64,000 bases of DNA from Candidatus Pedobacter colombiensis (GTDB taxonomy: Bacteria; Bacteroidota; Bacteroidia; Sphingobacteriales; Sphingobacteriaceae). Positions 17,357 to 25,940 of this stretch are shown here, piece after piece. A program made the translations under genes and the position numbers. The notes under the pieces were generated by a model. The model was not told the origin of the DNA, did not search any database, and saw nothing but the letters and a program-made list of their open reading frames with translations. The stretch lies in NCBI GenBank assembly GCA_029202485.1, contig CP119313.1, positions 3,906,001 through 3,970,000 of the forward strand. Direction: 5' to 3'. Position 1 is the first letter of the stretch. Each line of letters opens with the position of its first letter.

Positions 17357-18688
17357 TTAAAGTAGAATGGTAGCAATCAGAAAGCCTACGGCAATAGTTA
17401 CAGTTACTGTAGTTAAGCCTGCAGGCATAAAGGAGTGATTGATTAAAAACCGGCCTATCTTGGTTGTACCAGTCCTGTCAAATCCCATGGCAGCTACCAA
17501 TGTTGGGTAGCTTGGGATTACAAAATCACCATTCACCGCCGGAAACATTGCAATTAATGCAGGCGCCGGGATACCTAAGCCAATCCCCAATGGCATCAAT
17601 GCCCTTACTGTGGCAGCCTGGCTAAACAAAAGAATAGACATTACAAATAACGCGATCGCAAAAGTCCAGGGATGTTGAGTCACAAATTCACTTAAATGTG
17701 TTTCAAAGAAAGGCATATGCGCCTGTAAATAAGTATCACTCATCCATGCCACACCAAATATGCAGACTACAGCCTCGCCTCCAGACCTGAAAATACTGGA
17801 TTGAGAGACCTTTGTAGCCGGGATCTTTGAAACAAAGACAATTGCTGCGGCAGCTGCAAGCATCAGCAGTTCTATCATTTCTACCATTCGCATGGTCTCC
17901 ATCTTGCCATCAGTAAGAAAAGAAGGGCGGAGTGCAGGAACTGCGGCAAACAATACAACGCTCAATACAGCAAGCAGAAACACATATACCGACCTTTTGG
18001 CTTCGGTACTAAAAATCCGCGCTGTTTTTTGATCTGCCGGATCACCATCCAGCAACTTTACAAATTCAGGATCTTTTAATCGTTCCAGAAACTCAGGGTC
18101 TTTCATGAGATCTTTCCCCTGCCTGCTTGCCACAAGTGCCCCTGCAAGTACGCCAATGATGGTTGCGGGAATAGCAACAATAAGTATATGTGTGAGTTCG
18201 TAACCTTTCGGAGCCAATAAGGCAGTGAGCGCTACTGTAGCGGCAGAAATCGGACTTGCCGTAATGGCCATATGGGCGGCAATTACTGAAATACTAAGCG
18301 GTCGCTCCGGTCGCACTCTTTTCTTGGTGGCTACCTCCGCAATAATAGGAAGCAAGGAATAAATAATGTGTGCAGTCCCTGCAACAAGGGTAAATGTATA
18401 AGTAACCAATGGTCCGAGCCAGGTAATGTGATTCGGATTTTTACGTAATATTTTTTCAGCGATGCTCACCATATAATCCATTCCACCTGCAGCCTGCAAT
18501 GCTGCCGCAGCCGTAACTACCGACAGAATGATTAACATCACATCTATTGGCGGTGTAGTTGGCTTTAAGCCAAAACCTAAAGAAAATATCAGTAAACCTA
18601 CAGCACCCATCACGCCCAGCCCTACCCCCTTCATTCGCGCACCTACCAATATCAGCAAAATTAAAACTGCCAGTTGTATCCAAATCAT
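17357..18688 (-). CDS. Dcu-family C4-dicarboxylate transporter
   Basis: Inner-membrane carrier of the DcuA/DcuB family, 443 residues and about 10-12 helices. It begins MIWIQLAVLILLILVGARMKG and has TLVAGTAHIIYSLLPIIAEVA and SISVIAAHMAITASPISAATV, both family hallmarks. DcuA/B proteins exchange fumarate, malate, aspartate and succinate. Lying upstream of the FAH gene, which makes fumarate, it probably handles fumarate or succinate from tyrosine breakdown (inference). It is the second C4-dicarboxylate carrier in the window, unrelated to the DASS protein at 4262-5695. Confidence 0.9.
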   Translation of the reverse strand: MIWIQLAVLILLILVGARMKGVGLGVMGAVGLLIFSLGFGLKPTTPPIDVMLIILSVVTAAAALQAAGGMDYMVSIAEKILRKNPNHITWLGPLVTYTFTLVAGTAHIIYSLLPIIAEVATKKRVRPERPLSISVIAAHMAITASPISAATVALTALLAPKGYELTHILIVAIPATIIGVLAGALVASRQGKDLMKDPEFLERLKDPEFVKLLDGDPADQKTARIFSTEAKRSVYVFLLAVLSVVLFAAVPALRPSFLTDGKMETMRMVEMIELLMLAAAAAIVFVSKIPATKVSQSSIFRSGGEAVVCIFGVAWMSDTYLQAHMPFFETHLSEFVTQHPWTFAIALFVMSILLFSQAATVRALMPLGIGLGIPAPALIAMFPAVNGDFVIPSYPTLVAAMGFDRTGTTKIGRFLINHSFMPAGLTTVTVTIAVGFLIATILL

Positions 18689-19062
18689 GGTATAATTTAT
18701 TTATATTTTAAATATTCTTATTAAGAAGGCTTAAATATATAATTAATTTCAATAAAGCAATTCATGTAACATTTATAGCTAAATAACATTTCTCAAAATA
18801 ATATCTGCTTTATTATTTTGGTTAATACTGGATTAAATACTTAATTTAGCAGGCATAATAGAAAATGATAAGCAGCTGTTTCACATATCAAAATCAAGTA
18901 GCCACGCAAGCCCTGGCTGCATTTAGGTATGCTATGCTTTCTAAAATCATTTTCGCCCAGTATTCCTTATAGCATTTTCTCTTTTAATGCCATTTGGTAA
19001 AACGTTTTCGTCGTTTTATCGTTATTACCTTATTATTCTAACCAATTAACTGACATGTTGCT
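18689..19062. other. Divergent intergenic region between dcu-type and hmgA genes
   Basis: 374 nt without a gene, AT-rich at both ends. It holds a 7-bp hairpin GTAGCCA/TGGCTGC (18898-18920, one G-U pair) and the inverted pair ATGCTAT/ATAGCAT about 40 nt apart on the homogentisate dioxygenase side. No clear TAnnTTTG promoter is seen. It must contain the promoters of both divergent units and is the natural place for a regulator of tyrosine catabolism. Confidence 0.5.
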
Positions 19063-20229
19063 ATGCCTATATATCATACATTAGGATCTATCCCTCCTAA
19101 ACGCCATACGGTTTTTCGTAAACCGGACGGAAAACTATACGCCGAAGAACTGGTTTCGACAGAGGGGTTTTCAAGTTTATATTCTCTTGTTTACCATTGT
19201 CACCCGCCCACCATTGTGAAAGCCCTGGGCGAGCCTTATTCTGTTGAGCCTAAAATAGCAAGGGAAAAGCATTTAAAACATACGAGTCTGATCGGCTTCA
19301 ACATTAAGCCGGAAGATGATTATTTAAAAAGTCGCAAACCGGTATTGGTAAATAGCGACCTCCACATTTCATTGGCCGCGCCAAGAAAATCTATGACTGA
19401 TTATTTTTATAAGAACAGTCAGGCTGATGAGGTGATCTTTATCCATGAGGGTTCGGGAACGCTAAAAACAGGATTCGGGAAAATCTATTTTAAATATGGT
19501 GATTACCTGGTGATTCCAAGGGGAACCATTTACCAGATGGAGTTTAACGATGAGAAAAACAGGTTATTCATTGTAGAGAGCTTTAGTCCGATACGCACAC
19601 CAAAACGTTACAGAAATGCTTTTGGACAATTAGAAGAGCATTCTCCATTTTGCGAAAGAGACATCCGACGTCCGCAAGACCTGGAAACAATTGATGAATA
19701 CGGTGATTTTAAAGTCCTCATAAAAAAACAAGGCATCATGTATCCTTATACTTATGGTACGCATCCTTTTGATTTTGTGGGATGGGATGGTTTTCATTAT
19801 CCATGGGCATTTTCTATCCATGATTTTGAACCCATTACCGGCAGGTTACATCAGCCTCCTCCGGTTCACCAGACTTTTGAAGGACATAACTTTGTAATCT
19901 GTTCATTTGTACCACGCAAATATGATTATCACCCACTGTCTATCCCTGCTCCTTATAACCATAGCAATGTAGATAGTGATGAGGTATTGTATTATGTTGA
20001 TGGTGATTTTATGAGCAGAAAAAGTGTGGTAAAAGGACAGATCACATTGCATCCGGGAGGTATACCGCATGGACCGCATCCGGGAACGGTAGAGAAATCG
20101 ATTGGAAAGGAAAGCACTGAGGAGCTGGCCGTAATGATTGACCCTTTCCGCCCGTTGATGTTAACGGAAGATGCGGTAAGTATTGAGGATGAAAGCTATC
20201 ATAAGAGCTGGCAGGAGAATGTCGAGTAA
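19063..20229 (+). CDS. hmgA: Homogentisate 1,2-dioxygenase
   Basis: Opens the ring of homogentisate to maleylacetoacetate with O2 and Fe(II). The protein is 388 residues, somewhat shorter than the 430-450 of proteobacterial and animal enzymes, as is common in Bacteroidota. The cupin body shows HEGSGTLKTGFGKIYFKYGD and VIPRGTIYQ. The iron-site region includes HQPPPVHQTFEGHNFVICSF, NHSNVDSDEVLYY and LHPGGIPHGPHPG. It is followed by HPPD on the same strand after a 203-nt purine-rich gap without a clear terminator. Confidence 0.95.
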   Translation: MPIYHTLGSIPPKRHTVFRKPDGKLYAEELVSTEGFSSLYSLVYHCHPPTIVKALGEPYSVEPKIAREKHLKHTSLIGFNIKPEDDYLKSRKPVLVNSDLHISLAAPRKSMTDYFYKNSQADEVIFIHEGSGTLKTGFGKIYFKYGDYLVIPRGTIYQMEFNDEKNRLFIVESFSPIRTPKRYRNAFGQLEEHSPFCERDIRRPQDLETIDEYGDFKVLIKKQGIMYPYTYGTHPFDFVGWDGFHYPWAFSIHDFEPITGRLHQPPPVHQTFEGHNFVICSFVPRKYDYHPLSIPAPYNHSNVDSDEVLYYVDGDFMSRKSVVKGQITLHPGGIPHGPHPGTVEKSIGKESTEELAVMIDPFRPLMLTEDAVSIEDESYHKSWQENVE

Positions 20230-20432
20230 GGGAAAAAATACAGATGCTATTCGCTTCCTCAAACTTTTTGCGGAAGGGCAAAAATTTTGCATGTCAGCTC
20301 ATAGCACTGAATTTTTTACGGTACACGACAGAAAGCAGTAAGTAACAAAAAGCAGAGCAGAGAAAATAGTAGAGTGATTAGGTGCAGAGAGACGAAAGAG
20401 AACTAACTAACTTATTATTATAGAGAATTAAA

Positions 20433-21563
20433 ATGTCAACACAAACATTTGCCGAAAAGATTGCCAAAGCGCAGGATTTTCTTCCGATAAATGGAACAGA
20501 TTATATCGAATTTTATGTGGGTAATGCCAAGCAGGCTGCCCACTATTACAAAACAGCCTTTGGTTTCCGGTCGCTCGCTTATGCAGGTCCGGAAACCGGG
20601 GTGCGCGACCGTGCTTCTTATGTATTGAAACAGGGAAAGATCAGGTTAGTATTGACCACTGCATTAAAATCTGATAGCCCAATTGCTGAGCATGTAAAAT
20701 TACATGGTGATGGAGTTAAGATCCTGGCACTTTGGGTAGATGATGCTTATAGTGCATTTGAGGAAACTACGAAACGTGGTGGAAGGCCTTATATGGAGCC
20801 TGTTACGCTGAGTGATGAGCATGGTGAAGTTCGCATGTCGGGCATTTACACCTATGGTGAAACGGTACATATGTTTATTGAGCGCAAGAATTATAAAGGT
20901 TCTTTTTTACCGGGCTATAGGGATTGGACAAGTGATTATAACCCTACTGAAACCGGATTATTATACATAGACCATTGTGTGGGTAATGTGGGCTGGAACA
21001 GGATGAATGAAACGGTGAAATGGTATGAGGATGTGATGGGTTTTGTGAATATCCTTTCATTTGATGACAAGCAAATCAACACGGAATATTCGGCATTGAT
21101 GAGTAAGGTAATGAGCAATGGAAATGGCTTCTCAAAATTTCCTATTAATGAGCCGGCCGAGGGGAAAAAGAAATCGCAGATTGAAGAATACTTAGAATTT
21201 TACGAAGGCGAAGGGGTGCAACACATTGCTGTAGCTACAAAAGATATTTTGACTACAGTAAAGGAATTAAAAGCTCGAGGGGTTGAGTTTTTAAGTGCAC
21301 CCCCTGAAGCCTATTACAATATGATGCCAGAAAGAGTTGGCGAAATTGATGAACAAATTGATCAGCTTAAGGAGCTGGGTATATTGGTAGATTGTGACGA
21401 AGAGGGTTATTTATTGCAGATTTTCACAAAACCTGTTGAAGATCGCCCAACCTTGTTTTTCGAAATCATTCAGCGCAAGGGTGCCCAATCATTCGGCGCC
21501 GGTAATTTTAAAGCCTTATTTGAGTCTTTAGAACGCGAACAGGAACTAAGAGGGAACTTATAA
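20433..21563 (+). CDS. hppD: 4-hydroxyphenylpyruvate dioxygenase
   Basis: Converts 4-hydroxyphenylpyruvate to homogentisate with Fe(II) and O2. The 376-residue protein has two VOC domains. Iron ligands are H181 (YIDHCVGNVGW), H264 (VQHIAVATKD) and E344 (LFFEIIQRKG). The family's C-terminal gate helix is present (FGAGNFKALFESLEREQ). It acts just before homogentisate dioxygenase, encoded directly upstream. A rho-independent terminator follows at 21590-21620. Confidence 0.96.
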   Translation: MSTQTFAEKIAKAQDFLPINGTDYIEFYVGNAKQAAHYYKTAFGFRSLAYAGPETGVRDRASYVLKQGKIRLVLTTALKSDSPIAEHVKLHGDGVKILALWVDDAYSAFEETTKRGGRPYMEPVTLSDEHGEVRMSGIYTYGETVHMFIERKNYKGSFLPGYRDWTSDYNPTETGLLYIDHCVGNVGWNRMNETVKWYEDVMGFVNILSFDDKQINTEYSALMSKVMSNGNGFSKFPINEPAEGKKKSQIEEYLEFYEGEGVQHIAVATKDILTTVKELKARGVEFLSAPPEAYYNMMPERVGEIDEQIDQLKELGILVDCDEEGYLLQIFTKPVEDRPTLFFEIIQRKGAQSFGAGNFKALFESLEREQELRGNL

Positions 21564-21589
21564 AACCTCTTTTTCATTTAAAAACTGAG

Positions 21590-21620
21590 CGGGCAATCTT
21601 TATAAGGTTGTCCGTTTTTT
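21590..21620 (+). terminator. Rho-independent terminator of hppD
   Basis: CGGGCAA pairs with TTGTCCG (one G-U pair) around an 11-nt loop, followed by TTTTTT. It lies 26 nt after the hppD stop. The upstream end of the next open frame (TTG at 21608) falls inside it, which supports a later start for that gene. Confidence 0.8.
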
Positions 21621-21676
21621 ATTTGTTCCACATCGATGATTTAAAAAAAATAGTTATTTTCGAACCTTTAGGCAAT

Positions 21677-22606
21677 ATGCGGGGAATGGAAATCAACATA
21701 CTTAACAGATCTAAGCTTTTTTTCATCCGTTTTGGCGACGCTTTTAAGCTATTCCAAAAAAATGATCCCCTGCGTTTGGCGGGTGCTACGGCCTTCTTTA
21801 CCAATTTCGCCCTCCCTCCGATTCTCTTAATTCTGATCCGCTTATTCGGCTTTTTTATTGACAGAAAAGTACTGGCAAGACGTATTTTCGAGCGATTAGC
21901 GAATATTTTAGACGATAGCAGTACCTTACAAATCCGGCAAACGCTAAAAAACATAAGGGGTATAGATCAGCATTGGTATGCTACCTTTTTGAGTTTTGCC
22001 TTTTTCCTTTTTGTAGCCACCACCCTATTTAATGTCATTAAAAACTCTATGGACCAGATCTGGTCGATTGGCATTAAGGAGCATTCGGGCTTTATGTTTA
22101 AAATGAAACTACGGGGCCGCTCTATGGTGATTATATTACTGGCTGGAATCCTGTTTGTTGTGGGTTTACTGACAGACAGTGTGCAAGGCTTTATCAGTAC
22201 TTATGTAAACACCGCTTCGCCCACCTTTGGAAAGATGTTCTTATCTGCACTGAATCAGCTTTTATTTATTGCAATCGTTACCACCTGGTTTTCTGTCCTT
22301 TTCAAATTTCTAACCAATGGAAGGCCTACCTGGAGTGCTGCTATTGGTGGGGGTGTACTAACAGGTATCTTATTTACCATAGGAAAATACATCTTGCGTG
22401 TACTGCTTCCATTAAGTGGAATTGGCAATGTTTACGGTACTTCGGGTTCTATCGTATTGATTATGCTGTTTGTCTTTTATTCTTCCTTTATATTTTACTT
22501 CGGCGCCTGCTATGTGAAAATCCTGAGTGACGAAAAAGAGACTCCCATACGACCTATTAAAGGCGCATTTAATTACGAGATCAAGGAAGTCATAAGAAAT
22601 ACCTGA
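21677..22606 (+). CDS. YihY/BrkB-family inner membrane protein
   Basis: Integral membrane protein of about 309 residues with six predicted helices and the typical family sequence: NDPLRLAGATAFFTNFALPP at the first helix, then IKNSMDQIWSI, TWFSVLFKFLTNGRPTW and a final YGTSGSIVLIMLFVFYSSFI followed by FYFGACYVKI. I choose the ATG at 21677; the frame extends to 21608 but that part overlaps the hppD terminator. The next ATG (21686) is also possible. Once misnamed ribonuclease BN; function is still unclear, possibly transport or envelope stability. Confidence 0.85.
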   Translation: MRGMEINILNRSKLFFIRFGDAFKLFQKNDPLRLAGATAFFTNFALPPILLILIRLFGFFIDRKVLARRIFERLANILDDSSTLQIRQTLKNIRGIDQHWYATFLSFAFFLFVATTLFNVIKNSMDQIWSIGIKEHSGFMFKMKLRGRSMVIILLAGILFVVGLLTDSVQGFISTYVNTASPTFGKMFLSALNQLLFIAIVTTWFSVLFKFLTNGRPTWSAAIGGGVLTGILFTIGKYILRVLLPLSGIGNVYGTSGSIVLIMLFVFYSSFIFYFGACYVKILSDEKETPIRPIKGAFNYEIKEVIRNT

Positions 22607-22615
22607 AGCAGCTGA

Positions 22616-22888
22616 TTACCGGAATGCAATCTGTTCAAAACCATGCATTTCAAATACGGCCAACTTATTGAGCAGGTTGTAATGTAAGGTCCCGAAAAAG
22701 TTGACAATGCCATCTTTATTCTTACCCTCAATACAAATACTTTCTTTTACAATCTCCTTGTGTTTTAAATACTGTTCTGAAAGTATTGTCTCTTCATCCT
22801 GTATGGTCACATCCGCAGCATCAATTGAAAACTGTTTCAGGAGCTCCGAAAAGCTTTTTCCATTTAAAAGCAACTCTTTAATTTTCAT
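22616..22888 (-). CDS. Small hypothetical protein (90 aa)
   Basis: No family recognised. The product is soluble, 90 residues and acidic, without a signal peptide. It begins MKIKELLLNGKSFSELLKQF and shows a probable N-terminal helix followed by alternating segments (SICIEGKNKDGIVNFFGTL). It is convergent with the YihY gene (9-nt gap). A stable hairpin sits 26 nt upstream of its start. The ATG, natural codon use and its own upstream region make it likely real. Confidence 0.6.
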   Translation of the reverse strand: MKIKELLLNGKSFSELLKQFSIDAADVTIQDEETILSEQYLKHKEIVKESICIEGKNKDGIVNFFGTLHYNLLNKLAVFEMHGFEQIAFR

Positions 22889-22914
22889 AGCTGTATTATT
22901 TGTTTATAATTGGT

Positions 22915-22946
22915 TATGAAGCTATCATTCACATGATGGTTTCATA
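22915..22946 (-). promoter_or_regulatory. Stable hairpin upstream of the 90-aa gene
   Basis: 14-bp stem TATGAAGCTATCAT / ATGATGGTTTCATA (two G-U pairs on the + strand) with a 4-nt loop. It ends 26 nt before the minus-strand ATG at 22888. No T-run, so it looks more like a leader structure or dyad operator than a terminator. Confidence 0.45.
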
Positions 22947-22999
22947 GCAGCCCATAATTAAGTAAGGAGCAATAGGACATCAATTATAGCGCCAAAAAG

Positions 23000-23028
23000 A
23001 AAGGGTAAATAGCTACTATTTACCCTTT
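23000..23028 (-). terminator. Terminator after the PorT-like barrel gene
   Basis: Perfect 13-bp stem AAAGGGTAAATAG / CTATTTACCCTTT with a 3-nt loop, 28 nt after the stop of the minus-strand gene at 23057. It is flanked by A/T runs on both sides and can act in both directions. Confidence 0.75.
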
Positions 23029-23056
23029 TACACATAATGTTGAAAACTTTTTCTTG

Positions 23057-23644
23057 TTAGAACAGCTTGTAAGCCAGGCCAAATGTAAATAAGTTAAGTT
23101 TCGTATCGTTGTAGCCGTCTTTTCCTATTTTTGAAAGGCCTGCTTCATATCTCAAATCAAAACCAATTTTACCTATATCCAGACCTGCGCCAAACTGCCA
23201 GGCAAAGTTTTGTCCTTTAAAACGTCCCTTAAATACGTTGCTTGCTGCATTGCTAAAAGACTGATCATCACTTAAAACAAATGATGCAACTGGTCCTGTG
23301 TTTAAACGAATACCTACACCTGCAGCACCTATTTTTGTTCCTACCAATACCGGTACATCCAGACTGGTAAAGTTTACTTTATTTTCTGCACCCGAGTTGT
23401 CTTTCAAGGTAGTATTCTTACCGCTCAAATATAACTCCGGCTGCAAATGAATGCCTGCTGCACCGATACGTGCCCAGAAACCACCATAATAACCGGCTCT
23501 GTTATCACTGCTAAAAGTACTTTCTGTACTTAATTTAGAAAGGTTAGTTCCTGCCTTAAGTCCAAACTGGAAGCTTGGCAATACCTGACTAAATGCGGCC
23601 AGATTTAATGAGATCAACAACGCGGATAAAATTATTTTTTTCAT
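23057..23644 (-). CDS. PorT-like outer-membrane beta-barrel protein
   Basis: Secreted 195-residue protein predicted to form an eight-stranded outer-membrane barrel (PorT/OmpA-like, outer membrane protein beta-barrel family). It has a signal peptide (MKKIILSALLISLNLAAFSQ) and then FQFGLKAGTNLSKLS, the characteristic first strand. Repeated strand pairs follow (GGFWARIGAAGIHLQPELYL, FTSLDVPVLVG, FAWQFGAGLDIG), ending FTFGLAYKLF with a terminal Phe. The ATG at 23644 starts the signal peptide; a longer frame to 23782 is unlikely. Function unknown; family members are common scaffold or adhesion-like barrels. Confidence 0.85.
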   Translation of the reverse strand: MKKIILSALLISLNLAAFSQVLPSFQFGLKAGTNLSKLSTESTFSSDNRAGYYGGFWARIGAAGIHLQPELYLSGKNTTLKDNSGAENKVNFTSLDVPVLVGTKIGAAGVGIRLNTGPVASFVLSDDQSFSNAASNVFKGRFKGQNFAWQFGAGLDIGKIGFDLRYEAGLSKIGKDGYNDTKLNLFTFGLAYKLF

Positions 23645-23787
23645 ATCAGGGATAAGTTTATGATTAAATTTTCTATGTAAAACTAAGAATATTTTCCAAT
23701 TGAAAAGTAAATTACGTAGTTTTATATTTACACCAATTATAATGCTCCAATTACTTTCAGCGAGGGTCACCATGTTTATCAATTTGA

Positions 23788-25554
23788 ATGGATTTCAATT
23801 TTAATTCGTACGCCATTACGTTAATTTTTTGCGGTATTATTACTCTTTTTCTTTCTTACCATTTATTTGGAAAAAAAGGTGAAACGGTCCGCTTGTTTGG
23901 TCTCATGCTACTGTCTAATGCCATTTGGTCATTGGGCTATGGCTTTGAACTCGCCAGCAGTTCATTGAGTCAGATCCGTTTTTTCATCGATGTGGAGTAC
24001 CTCGGAATTACGACCTTACCGGTAAACTGGTTTTTATTTTGTCTGCAATTGGCGGGTAAAGATTGCTGGTACAAAAAGCCGGTAAACCTGGCAGCCTTAC
24101 TCAGTATATCTGTCATCACCGTTTTATTGGTCTGGACAAATGATTATCATCATTTACAATACCGAAGCCTGACTATCGACCGTACCGGCCCATTCCCTAC
24201 GCTGGTCATAGTACCTGGCATTTGGTACAGGTGTTTTACGGTTTATTTCTACCTGCTTATGGCGGCAGGGAGTTACCTCATTCTTTCTACCTTTCGAAAA
24301 GCAGACCCTATTTACAGAAGACAAAACTATACTATATTTTTTGCGGCCTTAATTCCCTGGTTGGTTAACCTTGCTTACTTACTGGGTCTTCGTCCATTTG
24401 ATAATCTCGACCTTACTCCTTTTGCATTTATTGTAGCCATCTCTTTGATTTCCATGGCTATTTATCGATTTAAATTATTCGATGTTATCCCTGTTGCCAG
24501 AGAAAAAGTACTGGACCTGATTCATGATGGATACCTGGTTTTAGATGGCAAAAACAGGGTAATTGATTGCAACATGGCTTTCAAAAAATATCTTCCCAAG
24601 GATAAACAAGATAAGATCATTGGGGAACAAATCGGGTCCTTGTTTCCGCAACAAGATGAGCTGCTCAACTTCCTGAAAAATCGACATTCAGGAAAAATCG
24701 AAATAAAAGTCCAGACTCGAAAGGCTACATTCGACCTGGAGGCAGACATCATGTATCTGAACCACAACCAACTGGGTAATGAAGCTACAGTTATCAAATT
24801 TCAAGACCTGACCGCGATAAGGGAGGAGGCTTTAAAATCGAAACAGCAAACGGAAGAACTTAAAAAGCTAAATCAGTTAAAAGACAGGATATTTTCGATC
24901 ATTGCACACGACCTTAGAGGGCCACTTGTAAACCTGTCTGAAGTGTTAAAAATGATCGATACAGATATGATCACCGTTGAGGAGTTCAAAGCGCTTTCGC
25001 CAAAACTGAGCCGGGATATTCTTTACACCACGGATCTTTTAGAGAATATTTTACATTGGTCGAGAAGCCAGCTCAAAGGCTATGGGATTAACAAAACGCA
25101 TTTCGAATTGAGGAATATGATCATCAATGAAGTGAACTACCATTTACCTTCGGCTGCGATAAAACGCATTCAAATCCTGGATGATGTATTTCCGGGTATG
25201 ATTGTCTATGCAGATATGCTCATGATACAGATTGTGGTTCGAAATATTTTAAACAACTCTATTAAATTTTGTAATGAAGACTGCGAAATACACATTACCG
25301 CAGTTTATAGTGAACAACATAAAATGATGCTATCTATTGAAGACAATGGAATGGGTATGTCTAAAGAAGCACTAAAAATGCTCTTTAACGGCACGAGTGT
25401 TTCTACAAGGGGCACCATGAATGAAAAGGGTACCGGTCTTGGTTTGGTCATCTGTAAAGATTTTATGGAACGAAACAACGGGAAAATGGAAGTCAGCAGC
25501 GAAATTGGTAAAGGCACCAAATTCCAGCTTTTTCTGCCTATTGACCCTTCATAG
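23788..25554 (+). CDS. Sensor histidine kinase with 7TM N-terminal region
   Basis: Membrane sensor kinase of 588 residues. Residues 1-230 hold about seven hydrophobic helices (histidine kinase N-terminal 7TM type, IWSLGYGFELASSSL). Residues about 238-345 form a PAS-like domain (LIHDGYLVLDGKNRVIDCNM). A coiled linker leads to HisKA with the phospho-acceptor H374 (FSIIAHDLRGPLVNL), then an HATPase domain with N box (ILNNSIKFC), G1 (DNGMGMS) and G2 (GTGLGLVIC). No response regulator is adjacent, so it is an orphan kinase. Its 3' end overlaps the convergent small gene by 17 nt. The signal it senses is unknown. Confidence 0.93.
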   Translation: MDFNFNSYAITLIFCGIITLFLSYHLFGKKGETVRLFGLMLLSNAIWSLGYGFELASSSLSQIRFFIDVEYLGITTLPVNWFLFCLQLAGKDCWYKKPVNLAALLSISVITVLLVWTNDYHHLQYRSLTIDRTGPFPTLVIVPGIWYRCFTVYFYLLMAAGSYLILSTFRKADPIYRRQNYTIFFAALIPWLVNLAYLLGLRPFDNLDLTPFAFIVAISLISMAIYRFKLFDVIPVAREKVLDLIHDGYLVLDGKNRVIDCNMAFKKYLPKDKQDKIIGEQIGSLFPQQDELLNFLKNRHSGKIEIKVQTRKATFDLEADIMYLNHNQLGNEATVIKFQDLTAIREEALKSKQQTEELKKLNQLKDRIFSIIAHDLRGPLVNLSEVLKMIDTDMITVEEFKALSPKLSRDILYTTDLLENILHWSRSQLKGYGINKTHFELRNMIINEVNYHLPSAAIKRIQILDDVFPGMIVYADMLMIQIVVRNILNNSIKFCNEDCEIHITAVYSEQHKMMLSIEDNGMGMSKEALKMLFNGTSVSTRGTMNEKGTGLGLVICKDFMERNNGKMEVSSEIGKGTKFQLFLPIDPS

Positions 25555-25828
25555 CCGCCTGCTCTTTCAGGGCATCTACATTGTTCTTATCCCCAAAATT
25601 ATTGGTTTTATCTTCAAAATATTCCAGGATTGACCCAATGGTATCCAGGTTGTCTGCTACCCTTTGGTGCATATCGGAAAGATCCTTATCCAATCTTTTA
25701 TCCCCCAGCTCTATATTGTCGACTTCAATTTTCCCTATTTTCTGAATAATTGCCTGTTGCGAGTGTTGTAAATCGCCCAACTCTCTCACAATCTTCTCCA
25801 TTAATTCAAACTTCTTCAAAGTATCCAT
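25538..25828 (-). CDS. Small helical hypothetical protein (96 aa)
   Basis: No family recognised. The 96 residues are highly charged and almost surely alpha-helical or coiled coil (ELMEKIVRELGDLQHSQQAI, then LDKDLSDMHQRVADNLDTIG), with no signal peptide. It overlaps the 3' end of the histidine kinase gene by 17 nt in convergent orientation. It could be a small cytoplasmic partner protein; nothing ties it directly to the kinase except position. Confidence 0.6.
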   Translation of the reverse strand: MDTLKKFELMEKIVRELGDLQHSQQAIIQKIGKIEVDNIELGDKRLDKDLSDMHQRVADNLDTIGSILEYFEDKTNNFGDKNNVDALKEQAAMKGQ

Positions 25829-25940
25829 AGCTCATTTCCTTTTAAAACCAACCTTCTATTTACTAGTTAATGAACCAATTATCCTATCAATATGTTTTAA
25901 TTTTTGGTAGTACCTGTTGTTTTTGCTAATTTTCCGACCT

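Noticed and set aside
20230..20432. Purine-rich gap between hmgA and hppD as a possible repeat array
   Set aside because: AGCAGAG-like words recur by composition but no regular unit or period is present.
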